From NCBI GenBank assembly GCA_013115135.1, contig JABANP010000123.1, forward strand, positions 1 to 64,000: a stretch of 64,000 nt of DNA, given 5' to 3'. The stretch is from Perkinsus olseni. Taxonomy: Eukaryota; Perkinsozoa; Perkinsida; Perkinsidae. The stretch's first letter is position 1. Each line of letters starts with the position of its first letter. This document shows, piece by piece, positions 34,668 to 45,693 of the stretch. Under the pieces are notes generated by a model. It was given only the letters and a program-made list of their open reading frames with translations, was not told the DNA's origin and searched no databases. The position numbers and the translations under genes were made by a program.

Positions 34668-35895
34668 CTAAGCGACAAACCAAAAGGCACCACCTTCATC
34701 GAGCCCATTGCCATGGTCGCCGAGATCTTCTTGCCTGGCGGTAAAGAGCACTTCGCCATTTCTAATCACCAAGGCCATGATCGATATCTAACGCAATATG
34801 TGTACCTCGAAATCCTTTCCTTCCACTTCCACCACGGAAATGTCGAATGCCCTGAATTCTATCATCGCTCCGCTTTCAGTACTTGCATCGTCAAAATGTG
34901 TGGCGAAGCCGCTGAATGTGGCGATACGGAGATACTACACTTGTTTAGATCGTGACATAGGGTTCTTACCTCCTGTCTCTGGTTCCCTTTGATACGCTGG
35001 TGGGCATCTGAAGCGAAACCCAGCGGACCTTCCTCAAACTCGGGACGGGCCTACCACTCCAACACAGAGATAATTCCCTGAGGGTATCCGACAGCAGATG
35101 ATGTAAGGCAGAGGGCTCCTGCCAGCCTCCCGGGACGAGCATTTGTGATGAATTATTTGGAGCACGAATAGCGCTAAGCGACGCAGGACTCCTGCGGAAC
35201 TGATAACAACGACACGGAATTCAGCAGAACAAAAGCATGTTGCTCACTAGATGACAGAGTTGATCACGCCGTGTAGAACAGTGATCCTAAAACTTCCATT
35301 CTCTCCGCATAAGGTATTATACATCTTGCGATCTCGTATGTACTTAGCCTGACGTGAGCAGATACTTGGCCACTAAACGAGGGTAATACTCAACTAACAC
35401 AGGTTCCAACCCAGAACAGCAATGCACCCACCTGAGCTACGACTTGACGGAGCATGTTGAGCCCACGCAATAAGGCAGTTCGAACCCCACCACGATTGTT
35501 GCTGAAATCAAGTTGGCCCGTCATCAATGATGGCACTTTGAAGGTGCCACTTTCGAAACGATATACACTCGAATTACTCACTTCTGGATAATGTCAAGTG
35601 CATCGAAGAACGCCCTGCGACATTGGAAGCTTGTCCGCACACCTTCGTTCTCCTCATTGTCAACTGAAGAAAGGAACATAATAATAATAGTGCCAGAGAG
35701 TGCCGGTGCGATCACACCCATCGGTGACGCTCCTGCTGCAAGCACGGAGGACACAAGAGCTGCCATATCTGAGGCGGATATTTCACTCAGGTTGAGATGA
35801 TCAACTTGACCGGCTGCCGATGGCCCTGAGAGGAGGCTCTTCTCAAGAGCATTCGGTGCCGCAATATGGAGCTCGTGACCTTCACCGCTCAGCAA
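34668..35895 (-). CDS. Unidentified multi-exon protein
   Basis: Exon 1 (35895 to 35582) encodes 104 codons from ATG with a hydrophobic stretch (ALSGTIIIMFLSS). Exon 2 (35501 to 35432, NNRGGVRTALLRGLNMLRQ) joins in phase across an 80-nt GTGAGT...AG intron. Further down, coding-like frames appear (RIATFSGFATHFDDASTESG, about 34800-34950; ALVIRNGEVLFTARQEDLG, ending TAG 34668), but joins between 35431 and 34960 are unresolved. I do not recognise the family. Confidence 0.45.
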
Positions 35896-36051
35896 GAGGC
35901 GCCTTGAAAATCAACCCAAAGCAACGCTACTCAGTCGTTTCTGACGAATCTAAAAGTGTCGGAAGCAGTATCACCTCCATCTTGAATCGCAGCTGAGTTA
36001 TCTCTTCTCAAGAAGTCATAGTGTGTCATCTCGAACAGGCCACGGCAGTTA

Positions 36052-36930
36052 CCGTATTTCCTAACACGTAAAAAGGTCAATCATGATCGCTTTGTTTCAC
36101 TTGGCCCACTTGAGTTTCTCAATTAAATTCAGTCGCACGGGCAACTGAGGTAGAAGAACAATACACATCACGTGATGATCAACGGGAGAAGCCGTACTGG
36201 GATAGAAATATACACTTGGTTATAGCTGTCGCGCTGCAGTCCAGATTCTGCGAAATATTGCAGTACATCTCGTTTACCACTCGCCTGAAAACTTCAAGAT
36301 ACTTAGTGCGATTTGCAGCACTACCAACCTACGCAGTGCAATCCCGCAACCGCATAGGTGTACGGTGTATGCATGAATGCTTCCAATAGTGAGCAATGGC
36401 GATAGAGAAGCAATCGGAGACTGAAGAAGTAAGAGACTGTCAGAACGATGGTGGCCATCCCAAGACTATGGGCACAAGACGACGGTAAAGCAACTGCAAG
36501 CAGAGACGATATTCGCCGCAGATATTGGAAGAAATAAGATTAACAACATAATTATCGACGACAGCACATGACCGTCGCACTGAAAGGGGAACCTTTATGT
36601 AACATGATACTTTACCAATCAGACTACATGGATACTATGCACGAGGTGTCCTTCTAATTCTCTTACACTCGGTACTCCACATTGTAAACCGATAAACGAA
36701 CGCCTGTGCTCTTTTTAGACCCCCACGCAGGTCACCTCGGCGACTGCGGTGGTCGAACGTCTCCATGTGTATTGTCGAAATGTTGGCCGAACTAAGAACG
36801 ACGGGATGAGCTTGGACAGGACGTGCTCGCTGGAATGAAAGGGACTCTAGAGGCAAGCCAGAGCAGAGGTACTAGTAGATCGTCACGAATTGGGACGGCT
36901 CTCATAACGAGGTACTAACGAGGTGTGTGC
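36052..36930. repeat. Segmental duplicate, copy 2
   Basis: Second copy of 24640-25627, about 11.4 kb away, direct orientation, with a roughly 90-bp deletion and a few small indels. Together the two copies bracket CDC45, the 126-bp satellite and the gene at 34668-35895. Confidence 0.9.
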
Positions 36931-37167
36931 AGCTCAATAACATTCAATAATCGAACATTCATTACAAGACATTCATTACAAACATATTACAAGACCCGAA
37001 GTACAGCGGTACACAGTGATGTCTTCCTCTATCGAAAGGAGTCGAGCTGAGAATCACAAGGGGAGCCGCAAAGATTTCTCGGGGAGATTACAGTTTTTTC
37101 GGGTCTGAGAGAAGAATTTAGGGGCGAGCGCGCAGCGCGCCCGGGGCGCGCGGCTAGAAGGCGCGTT
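36931..37167. other. Spacer before DIRS element 2
   Basis: No gene seen. It contains a short repetitive run (ATTCATTACAA twice near 36957-36980) and a very GC-rich patch of CGCGC blocks at 37125-37160. Confidence 0.5.
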
Positions 37168-37208
37168 ACTGAGAACTAGTCGAACGACTAGTGATGTTGT
37201 TTGTGTGA
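37168..37208. repeat. Left 41-bp direct repeat with palindromic core
   Basis: Identical to 42728-42768. The core ACTAGTCGAACGACTAGT is two 8-bp inverted arms around AA, the kind of symmetry used by tyrosine recombinases. Confidence 0.95.
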
Positions 37209-37340
37209 TTGAGAGGAGGTAGACGGCCGAGGCGTGCGCGAAGTGAGTGGCGCTAGGCTAAGCTATGCTTGCGGCACCCATCCGCGTATTGGGAACATCT
37301 TCGTGCGTTGACGTAGTTTGAAACCTTTCCACTTTGCGCA

Positions 37341-38351
37341 ATGGCTGCTGCCCCCGACGCTGCCCTACAAGAGCTCTACCTTTCGTTGGGTACCCCCGAC
37401 GGTGTTCGGACGGCTTTCACCGGGCTTGGTTTGGTTTCGGTGCCGTTGGTCGGCGCAGTTGCCGACGCGGATCTGCAGCAAGCCTTTGCGGATGCTGATG
37501 TTGCGAGCAGGACATCGGCCTTCGCGGCCAAGGCTGCTGCGGTGATAGCCATTAATCGCCAGGACGGTCTTGGCAACGCCACTCAGCAAGATCAACTACT
37601 TCTGCAGGCTATCGAAGGGTCCAGAGTTACTTTCAAGGTCACCCCACCGCCCGAGGCTCTTCCTCTTGCCCGTCATTTTCGGAAACTGCAGTCCAGCCCC
37701 CTCAGCTATGTTGACCTTGGAGAGATGGTGAATTCTTCGGCTTCTATCAAGTACGAGGTGGATTTGAAGGGGTCTTTGGTAGCCGTACAATCCACGACCC
37801 GGCAGGCCAGTATTTCGTCCCCGGCAGACTGGTTCTCGTGTTTTATGAAGTATGCTACGGCTCTTCTGTTGATCGGTTCTCAGCCACGGCCGGATAATTT
37901 CGTCCTGGATCCTTTCTCCGTTTTGGTCTATGCCAACAGGGTGCTACGCTGTATGGCCACACATGGGGTGGCGCTTGGTTACCAGTATGACAAGGCGTAT
38001 CGACAGCGGTTGCAGGGGTGGTTTCTAGAAGCTAACGGGGCGGTTACGCCCTCTGATCTCTTCCGTAGGGATAGAGATCCTTCACTGCTGAGTTACACTA
38101 TCGCTATGCATCCTGTTGCTGATAGTTCTCACCAAGGTGCGGGAGCCTCTACTGGCCAAAGTTCGAAGGTTAATCCGAAGCGTAAGATATGTTACAGTTG
38201 GCGTGATACGAAATCCTGCTCTTACGGTGACAAGTGTATTTTCGCGCATTTGTCTGGTCAAGCTGCGCAGGGACCTAAGAGGAGTTCCCCTCCGGCGTCG
38301 ACCTCTCGAGGTTCTGCAACCTCTTCGGCTCCTCCGAGTGCGTCAAGGTAG
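37341..38351 (+). CDS. ORF1 (gag-like) with CCCH zinc finger
   Basis: 336 aa from ATG 37341. The N-terminal two thirds are helical and Ala/Leu-rich with no clear homology. Near residues 277-299 is CYSWRDTKSCSYGDKCIFAH, a C-x7-C-x5-C-x3-H finger of the RNA-binding CCCH type. A Ser/Pro-rich tail follows. By position it is the nucleic-acid-binding structural protein of the element. No stop or frameshift interrupts it. Confidence 0.8.
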   Translation: MAAAPDAALQELYLSLGTPDGVRTAFTGLGLVSVPLVGAVADADLQQAFADADVASRTSAFAAKAAAVIAINRQDGLGNATQQDQLLLQAIEGSRVTFKVTPPPEALPLARHFRKLQSSPLSYVDLGEMVNSSASIKYEVDLKGSLVAVQSTTRQASISSPADWFSCFMKYATALLLIGSQPRPDNFVLDPFSVLVYANRVLRCMATHGVALGYQYDKAYRQRLQGWFLEANGAVTPSDLFRRDRDPSLLSYTIAMHPVADSSHQGAGASTGQSSKVNPKRKICYSWRDTKSCSYGDKCIFAHLSGQAAQGPKRSSPPASTSRGSATSSAPPSASR

Positions 38352-38788
38352 GTGACGTACATGCTGGTGGTCTGGTCTGGTGGGCCGCAGGTCTGGGACT
38401 CTACCTCCGACTCGGAGCTTCTCGGAGCCTCCGAGAAGCGGTGTCTCTATTTTATGATCTTACTTATGCTTCTACTTGGACAGGAAGCGGCTGGCGGTGG
38501 TTTGGTATCTGTGCTTCGAGTATTCCTGTTCGCGTCTCTCCACTCGTCCGTGTCTTCCCGTTTCTGTTTCCTTTGGCTTTGCGTTGGAAGACTCAGCGGT
38601 TGGTGTCCGACAACCAGGGTGGCACGGTTTTCCGTGGTCGGGGTTGTTCGAGGCGTTAACTTAGCTGAGTATGGTGCGGTCTTAGTGACTGCTGTGGCGG
38701 TTTGTAGGGGCGTCGGTGGCCTACGGGAGTCTGCGTTTGCTTGTTTATCGCTTCCTTTTGCGTCTGTTTTTCCCCCTTTCTTTCACCC

Positions 38789-40981
38789 ATGCCGTCGCGC
38801 GAGCCCCCTAGGCGTCAGAGTAGGCGTGCCAAGAGGGTTCGGGTTGTGGACCCGGCCTCTGGTGACGGTGCCTTGTTCGAGGACCCTGGTCACTTGCGAA
38901 GGGCTTCGGTAGAACGGTTTCGCCGACTGCAAGAGGAGGAGCTTGTGCATTTTCAGGATGGCTCCTCGGTCAACTGTTGGTTACCGGTATTGAACTCTCC
39001 CCTTTTATCCTTGTCGGCGTTCCCGTTGTTGGCGGTTATTCTCTCGTGTGTCGACTCGTCACGGTTGCCTGCCCTATGTGATAGGGTGACGGGGTCGCCG
39101 TCTCCTGCTCAGCAGGTTGGTATAGACGGTGAGGTCGACCAGGTTGTTGCGGAAGTCCTGCGGCGCATGGCAGCGGCCGGAGTGGACGTCTCCACTTCTC
39201 ACGTGGGTGGTACGGTGCGGCCACATATCCTGCAAGCTCTCTTGGAGGAGGTTGGGGATCCTGAGTCTCAGCTTCCTCGGGACCTCTGGTTGGGTCGGGA
39301 ACTGGACGACGGGGTTAACATTGGTTTGCGTTGTCCGATATCGGCGACTGGTCTCTACCCTGTGTTCGCGGGTAAGTCGGTGAAGGACGACCCCTTGAAG
39401 TTGGTGTGGTCTACCTCCAATTACCTGTCCGCTGAAGGGGATCTTGCACCTCTAGTCCATCAAGTCCTTATGCAGGATGTTCAGTCAGGCTTCTTGCGCC
39501 CGGCAGCCCGTGCTGAGGTGAAGCATGTATGTCGTCTGGCGGCGATAAGCAAAGTGGGTGATACGGGCCCGACCGTGCGGCTGATCGAGGATCACCTCAG
39601 GAGTGGGTTGAATGGGTTGTTATCTTGCGACGAGAGCTGTGCTTTGCCGTACCTCAGCGATCTGCACTCTCTGGTGTCGGCGGTGAGGGCGGCTGGTGCC
39701 GGGTTGGCTACCGTGCAACTTGATATTCGACATGCCTTTAGAACCATTCGAGTTCATCCCTGTGATGTTCCGTTGTTGGGTCTTAGCCATTCCGACTCTT
39801 TCTACCTTAATTTATCTCTACCGTTCGGCTTGCGCAGTTCACCTTATTGGTGGACTCGCTTTGCTTCATGTTTGCATCGTATTTCGCATTTTTTGGTCCG
39901 CTTGAGCGCCGGCTCGTTAACTACCCCTGGGTCCTCTGCGGCGCTCCCGCTTGAGGGTGGCCTTGTCTACGTGGACGACGTCACCTACGTTACGTCGGAT
40001 GAGAAGCGGGCGGGGCTCCTGCTCGCTTTGCTGTGTGTCCTGTGGGCGCTGGTCGGTTGTTCGATAGCCTATCACAAGGTGGTGGTCACTAGGTTCTCCC
40101 GAGGGCCGGCGTCGACGAAGATTCTTGGTTTTGCTCTCCAGTCGGATTCCGCGGGTGTGCTATCCCTCGGGATACCTCAGAATAAGTTGGATATGGTATC
40201 GGACCAGCTTCGGCAACTGCTGTCTTCTTCAAAGGTCCCGGTTAGTGTGTTGTCCAAGTTGGCGGGACGTTTACAGTGGATGGGTCAGTTAGCTCCTTTT
40301 ATACGCCCTCTTCTGGCGAGTCTCTACGGTGCGTATGCGGTTGCCCAACGTCGTAACCTCCGCTTCTTCCCTCTGTCGCCGCGGTCGAACTTGTCCACTT
40401 CGGCACGGGAGCTCTCGAGGTACATTGCTAACGATCGGATTCAGAGGGCCATATCGGTGTTCGGCCCAGGTTCCAGTCTAGGGGAGCCTCTGGTGCTTAG
40501 CTGTGATGCTTCAACGGTCGCCTTGGCGGGTTTGATTGTCCTGGAACCGTCGCGAGTGTTCAAGTTCCGGGTGTTTGTGAGAGATTTGCCCTACATCCTA
40601 AGGGCTCACCTCCTTCGGGATGTTGACATTCCGACGTCGCGAGATATATCTCGGTTGGAGGCGTTGGCTGCCGCTATCACTCTTCTTCTCGCTCGGGATT
40701 TGGACCTGCCTGGTGCGAGGCCACTTTTGCTCCGCTGTGACAATGCTGGAGTGGTGCATATGTTGCAGAAGTGTTATTCCCGAGACGAGGCTTTACAACC
40801 ACTCTTTCGTCTGTTGGCCCGTGAAGTCTTTTCGCGTGAGGTAGCAACGATGCACATTCGCACTCAATATAATGTGCTAGCAGATAGACTCAGTCGCGGT
40901 GACGACTCTGTCTGTGGTTCTGTTCTGGGTATCTCGGGGGCCCTTAGCCGCGTCCTTGCAGTCTATACGTCTGAGTCGTAA
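38789..40981 (+). CDS. Reverse transcriptase with RNase H (DIRS-type)
   Basis: 730 aa from ATG 38789 (the frame is open from 38741). The start is basic (RRQSRRAKRVRVVD). RT motifs: motif A LDIRHAFRTIRVHP, the LPFGLRSSPYWW stretch, and the catalytic YVDDVTYV, then a thumb with LAGRLQWMGQLAPF. RNase H residues: D in CDASTVALAG, E in SRLEALAAA, D in CDNAGVVHM, D in LADRLSRG. Everything needed for activity is present and uninterrupted, in contrast to the broken recombinase downstream. Confidence 0.93.
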   Translation: MPSREPPRRQSRRAKRVRVVDPASGDGALFEDPGHLRRASVERFRRLQEEELVHFQDGSSVNCWLPVLNSPLLSLSAFPLLAVILSCVDSSRLPALCDRVTGSPSPAQQVGIDGEVDQVVAEVLRRMAAAGVDVSTSHVGGTVRPHILQALLEEVGDPESQLPRDLWLGRELDDGVNIGLRCPISATGLYPVFAGKSVKDDPLKLVWSTSNYLSAEGDLAPLVHQVLMQDVQSGFLRPAARAEVKHVCRLAAISKVGDTGPTVRLIEDHLRSGLNGLLSCDESCALPYLSDLHSLVSAVRAAGAGLATVQLDIRHAFRTIRVHPCDVPLLGLSHSDSFYLNLSLPFGLRSSPYWWTRFASCLHRISHFLVRLSAGSLTTPGSSAALPLEGGLVYVDDVTYVTSDEKRAGLLLALLCVLWALVGCSIAYHKVVVTRFSRGPASTKILGFALQSDSAGVLSLGIPQNKLDMVSDQLRQLLSSSKVPVSVLSKLAGRLQWMGQLAPFIRPLLASLYGAYAVAQRRNLRFFPLSPRSNLSTSARELSRYIANDRIQRAISVFGPGSSLGEPLVLSCDASTVALAGLIVLEPSRVFKFRVFVRDLPYILRAHLLRDVDIPTSRDISRLEALAAAITLLLARDLDLPGARPLLLRCDNAGVVHMLQKCYSRDEALQPLFRLLAREVFSREVATMHIRTQYNVLADRLSRGDDSVCGSVLGISGALSRVLAVYTSES

Positions 40982-41095
40982 TTTTATGTTGCCTTTCAGT
41001 CTTCAGTTTACCCACTTTGGGGCAGGCGTTGTGTTGCCTGGGTGGGCTTCCGTGTACAGCTTGTTACCCTTAGGGGTTTTGTGATTCGTCTCGCT

Positions 41096-42437
41096 ATGGA
41101 CGATCCTGTCGCCTTCGTCGGACCGCAGTCGGCCCTCGTTGGAGTTCTCGAACGTCACCGTCTCACCACGTGGCGTCTGGTGGCCATGCTTCAACCTGCT
41201 GATGTTCGCTTGGTCTCTTCGGGTTTGTCTGATGCAGATGTTGCGGCATTTGCGCGGCTGTGTGTGACGGCTCGTGCACGAGTTTCGGTTCCGCTTCCTC
41301 CTGGGAGTGATCGTCAGCTTCCAAGCTGTGGCCGTCTGTTGCCTGCTCGTTTCGTGAAGAGTCGTCCTTTGGTACGTTTTCGTAAGCGGGCTCTGGTACC
41401 CCTGGCGGTGAGGGGTGCAGCGCAGTCGGCGGCGCCGAGTGTTGCGGTATCGGGTAGTGAATGTTTGGACCCCGACGTCGCGGATTTCATCACGGCTGGT
41501 CTTGAATGGTCCACTCGCCGAAGTTACGACAATGTGGTGAAGCTTTACAAGTCGTCTTTGTTACCTGGGGATATCGCTTTCCCGTTGAGTGGGAACACTT
41601 TATGTCGTTTTATTTATCGTCTGAGCGAGGCGGGGTATGCGGTGTCGACCATTGAGACTTATGCTCGGTCTATCCAGGCTGTGAATCGCCGTTTCGGTTA
41701 CATCTTTATCCTCTGCTGCTGGTTTCCTGGCCAGCTCGGCTCTTCGTGCTGCCCGGAAGAGGGGTGGTGGCACTGTTGTGCAGGCTCGTGCCTTGACAGC
41801 AGCAGAGTTGGTTAGGCTTGGGCAGTACTCGGGCCCGGTTCCGATTGATATCAAAATAGCGGCCATCTTGGCCATTTTTGGTCTTCTTCGTGTTGATGAA
41901 GTTCTCAGCCTGAACCGTGGAGACCTGGTTTTCTCTGAGAGTGGTACTGCGAATCTCTGCTTGAGAGTTACCCTCCGCAAATCTAAAACGGATGGTACTG
42001 GTAGTTTTGAGGAGATTGCGGAACGTGATGGGACTGTTGTTGTCCTCGGTTGTTCCTCCCCCGGGAAGACTGTGAGGCACCGTTGTGTCCTTATCACAGA
42101 GCTTTTGGGTTTGTTTGGGGACCCTCGAGTCCGGTGAGTCCGGATGAGTCGGCAGGTAAGCCGTTGTTCTGTGGCATTGATGGGTTGCGGTTGCGATATC
42201 CGGCCTTCACGGCGGGACTGAAGACGATGACGGGTGCGGCTGATATCAGCTCTCACAGCTGTCGACGCACTGGCTGCCAGTTGCTGGTATCAGAGTGGTT
42301 GTGATCTATTGAGTTTGAAGGAGTTTGGCCGGTGGCGGTCTTCCGCCGTCAATACTTATTTGGTCGGTGTGACACTGGCGCAGGCCCCGGGGTACTCGAA
42401 GCGAATGATGGCCGTGGTGACTGATGGGGATCGGTGA
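41096..42437 (+). pseudogene. Tyrosine recombinase, broken by frameshifts
   Basis: The frame starts at ATG 41096. The core-binding domain (STRRSYDNVVKLYKSSLLPG) is in one frame, then continues in the next frame with the catalytic Arg (GLLRVDEVLSL) and Lys (RKSKTDG) at 41778-42137. It returns to the first frame for the His/Arg box (SHSCRRTGCQLL, about 42250-42300), then shifts again for FGRWRSS and the nucleophile Tyr (NTYLVG) up to 42437. At least three frameshifts (near 41700-41800, 42110-42140 and 42285) make this copy inactive unless they are sequencing errors. Confidence 0.85.
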
Positions 42438-42727
42438 GCCGCGGCCAGTGTTTGATTTCTGCGGTCGTGTTGGCGCTGAGTTTCTGAATGGGTATTGAAT
42501 GCGATTTTGATAGTTGAATTTGTGTAGGAATGGTGGTCTGTGGTGTTTTAGTTGGGAAGGTGGGACTGGGGCTGGGTGGGAGGAAACCTCAGACTGACAG
42601 CTGTCGGTGACAGCAGGGGCACCGCAGTTTGTGGTGCAGTCAGTTCTCGAGGTTGGGCCAATCCAGGCGTCTCGCGACGCCCTGGTTTGTCAGCCCCAGA
42701 TCCCACCTCCTCTCAGAGCAGCAAACA

Positions 42728-42768
42728 ACTGAGAACTAGTCGAACGACTAGTGATGTTGTTTGTGTGA
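42728..42768. repeat. Right 41-bp direct repeat with palindromic core
   Basis: Identical to 37168-37208; flanking bases differ on both sides, so it marks the element end or a split direct repeat. Confidence 0.95.
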
Positions 42769-43149
42769 CAACAAAGCATCACGGCTATCTCCCGCTGTGC
42801 TGCCATCACGACTGCGCCCCATCTTGACGTCAATTCTAACTCGTGGTATCCCGCGGCATCAAACTAACAGAACCCGCTTGAAGATGGAACACCGAGTTCC
42901 GAACACGGCTGTTGTCAATTGCGTCATAATCCGCTCGCAACGGTCCATCTTCTTCGGCATCTCGCTTTTGGGTTCCCCTGGGCCGGGGCCCCTGGCGCGT
43001 GCTTTATCTGGGACACGTCGCACAGTACGCGTGCGCGCCTTCTCTGTCAAAAAGACCGTGAGATGCTTCAACGTACGAGTGCGCACACGTGCAAGATACG
43101 CACCCCGAGAATCGGACTGTACCGCGGGTGACATCGGGCAGTGCCTGAC

Positions 43150-43216
43150 GGACGCTCTGGCTGCTAAATGAGCGAATGGTCAATGACCACTCGCTCATTT
43201 AGCAGCCAGAGCGTCC
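43150..43216. repeat. One-base-centred palindrome, 33-bp arms
   Basis: Arms 43150-43182 and 43184-43216 are reverse complements with one mismatch about 6 bp from the centre; the centre is a single A. A second one-base-centred palindrome (GATGACCA-C-TGGTCATC) follows at 43222-43238. Confidence 0.95.
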
Positions 43217-43629
43217 ACTGAGATGACCACTGGTCATCGAGCACTAACTGCTCGAAGGAGCCCCTTTGAGACGTAAATTGATGTCACGTCATGGACAAGG
43301 GGTGTTACAGTAGCACACGGAAATTGCATTGCGTGATCAACACAACTTCAAGCTCCATCTCAGAGTGCCCTCATCACTGATACGGTATCATGATACAGGA
43401 CCACCGAACAGGACAGCTGAGTCAGCAGAAGTATGAGTATGAACAAGAACAGCGGGACGAACAGCACCGGCCATGCAGTGGATCCAATTGAATCACACGC
43501 ACACTCCTATACTTCACCACTGAAGTGGTTCACTGATTACGGGTATTATCCCATCATCCTCATCGTCCTCGGTGGACTTGGAGACCCAGGGAACAATGTA
43601 AGCGGCGTGGGTGTGTTCACCATCACCAT

Positions 43630-44517
43630 CTACGGGGATGGATATCCTGTACATGTTCCGATGGTTGCCAGATCACGTACCATAAATATCAAAGCCGGCG
43701 TTCCTATACGCCCCGATAGCGGCCGCATTCTCGTAGCTCACATCCATATATATCCACTTCACTCGAGGTTTCGCGTTCCCAATCTGATCACGATGATGCT
43801 ACTCTCTTATCTCCCCGGAACATTTCCTAGTCGTGTCTAATTTAACAGAGTGGTTACATAGCGGAGCAATCATCTACTATCGAATGCCTCAGAAACTGAT
43901 TCTTTCACATCGTATTGCAACAACCTCCATGAGACCTACGAGTTCAATGAACCTCTTCAGCATCTCTGTGGCGATCCCTCGGCCTCTCCAGCCGTCTCTC
44001 ACTCGAACCCAGGGTATATACACATGATCCGTGCCGGCGATACGGCCAAACTCAACAGACCCGACTACGACCTGAGCACACTCCATCTTAATGTACAGTA
44101 GGATTACTGTTAACCATCGGGAAACTCAAGTCAATGGTTTAGTGGAATCCTGAGATTCTGCCAATAATAACACTAATAAAGTCATCAACTAGCGTCAGGC
44201 TAGGCTTAGGAGCCATAGTTGTGCACTTGCACAACTACAATTACACAGGTCTTATGAGACTCTCATAATGAGAGATATCACCCGAGACAGACCAACAACC
44301 CTACCTTTTTCTCCGGATAAACTGCCACGAAAACCGCAGCATTTTGGTCGGACTTTCCTATAGTGAGCTCATCAGACGAGTTAGCCAATCGATATTCAAG
44401 TTCGGAGGCGTTGGAAATCAACGGTCCTTCCCGGAGGTGAATGGTCAAACCGAAGACCGCCGATGGAAACAACGCAGACGCGATGCAGAAGAGGCGACCG
44501 AGGCTGTTAACAGTCAT
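43630..44517 (-). CDS. GNAT acetyltransferase with probable signal peptide
   Basis: Four exons fit in phase with GT-AG introns: 44517-44305 (71 codons), 44086-43940 (49 codons), 43783-43681 and 43646-43630 (TAG), about 159 aa. The start MTVNSLGRLFCIASALFPSA looks like a signal peptide or anchor; an ATG at 44652 is also in frame. GNAT features: acetyl-CoA loop in WRGRGIATEMLKRF (exon 2) and the C-terminal NAAAIGAYRNAGFDIYG (exon 3). The substrate is unknown. The last intron is only 34 nt. A related first exon sits at 53313-53513. Confidence 0.75.
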
Positions 44518-44659
44518 GAGGATGGTGGCAGCTATAGCTTTGACGATAAGGAATCTGCGGCGCCCCGGGGCGCTCGAGAGGTCCCCGCGCGAAAGATCGG
44601 ATGCGAATCGATTGGAAAGGCAATGAGCTCGTGCGGCCGCCGTTGTTGGCATCGGTAAG

Positions 44660-45693
44660 GCCTCTACAGAAATCGGCCTAAGATCCTTAGGCTAAGAAGC
44701 GATACTCTAAATCATCTGTCGACTGACCGATTTCGGGTCTGGAAACCATGAAGGAAGAAAGCAGAAGTATGATACGATTCGATTAAGTTCACCCGGGGGG
44801 GATGAGCAGTGGCTACCTCATCACCAGCCTGAACCATATGTACTCGGAGACTTGTTTGTCTGATTGCTGACCTGATGGTAGATTAGCGACCCAACCGGGC
44901 ACCATGCTCGCTTTGAGTCTCGCCTGCGCCCTCACCAGTCGTTGTCGTGAAGCAACGGAGCGACTTGGTGTCATGTGCTCGGTTGCTAAAGCTCGCTTTC
45001 GCTCCATGTCTCTGCCGAACAACGCAGCTGGCAGTCTGCAAGCAGTCCCTATTAAGGGAACGGATGCTTCGGGAATCCCGAAGTTTGATGGCAATCCCGG
45101 CCGGAAGCCTGGTAAGCAGGCCCCGGTTTAATGGTGCTCATCTTTTAGTCCTTTCTATGAATGAGAATCTATCTCGTAGCCATCGGTATAACACTGGTTG
45201 GATTGGTTAAGGCTGAATATAAGTATTACTGCGAATTCACGGAGGCTCTGCTCGCGCAGTGTATTGGTAGACGTAAAGGAGGTCTGGTAGATACTCTGTC
45301 ACAGGATGCCATCCTGAGGATGGTGCCTTGACTCATCCAGACCATCCGAATGAAGTTCGGTATGTCTGCGACGTTTGCCACATAAAGGACATTCCTACCA
45401 ATTCCGCGAGTGGTTCCCTTCATGTGATGTCCCACCCGAAATGTACTTGATGAAACAGAATAATACTTGAATGATTGAAACAGATATTGGTGTCGGAGCC
45501 TCGAATTACAATATATCATATGAAAGACAGAGGGGAATTGCCTTCTCTTATATTACAAGCTGCAAAATCAATTTTATACCTGCATACTATTGTCTCACCG
45601 ATGAGCTCACGGGAATGGACTATTTATTCTAAAAGCTAAAGCCGATTGCCCTGCTGTGCCCTCAGTTGCAGAGTGCCTTATCCACGCTAGAAA
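44660..45693. other. Gene-poor stretch with one-base-centred palindromes
   Basis: No supported gene. Palindromes include CTTCGGGA-A-TCCCGAAG (45067-45083) and the chained pair at 45302-45323 (CAGGATG-C-CATCCTG overlapping CCATCCT-G-AGGATGG). Confidence 0.6.

Larger units (their letters stand above)
37168..42768 (+). mobile_element. DIRS/Ngaro-like retroelement, nearly complete
   Basis: About 5.6 kb between two identical 41-bp direct repeats (37168-37208 and 42728-42768). Contents: CCCH-finger ORF1, intact RT-RNase H ORF2, frameshifted tyrosine recombinase ORF3, and a 3' tail with two inverted repeats (42663-42685, and 42559-42574 with 42691-42707). This order fits a DIRS/Ngaro-type element. 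The direct repeats carry a near-perfect palindrome and may be the recombinase crossover sites; whether a third, internal copy of a split repeat exists is not clear. Confidence 0.88.
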
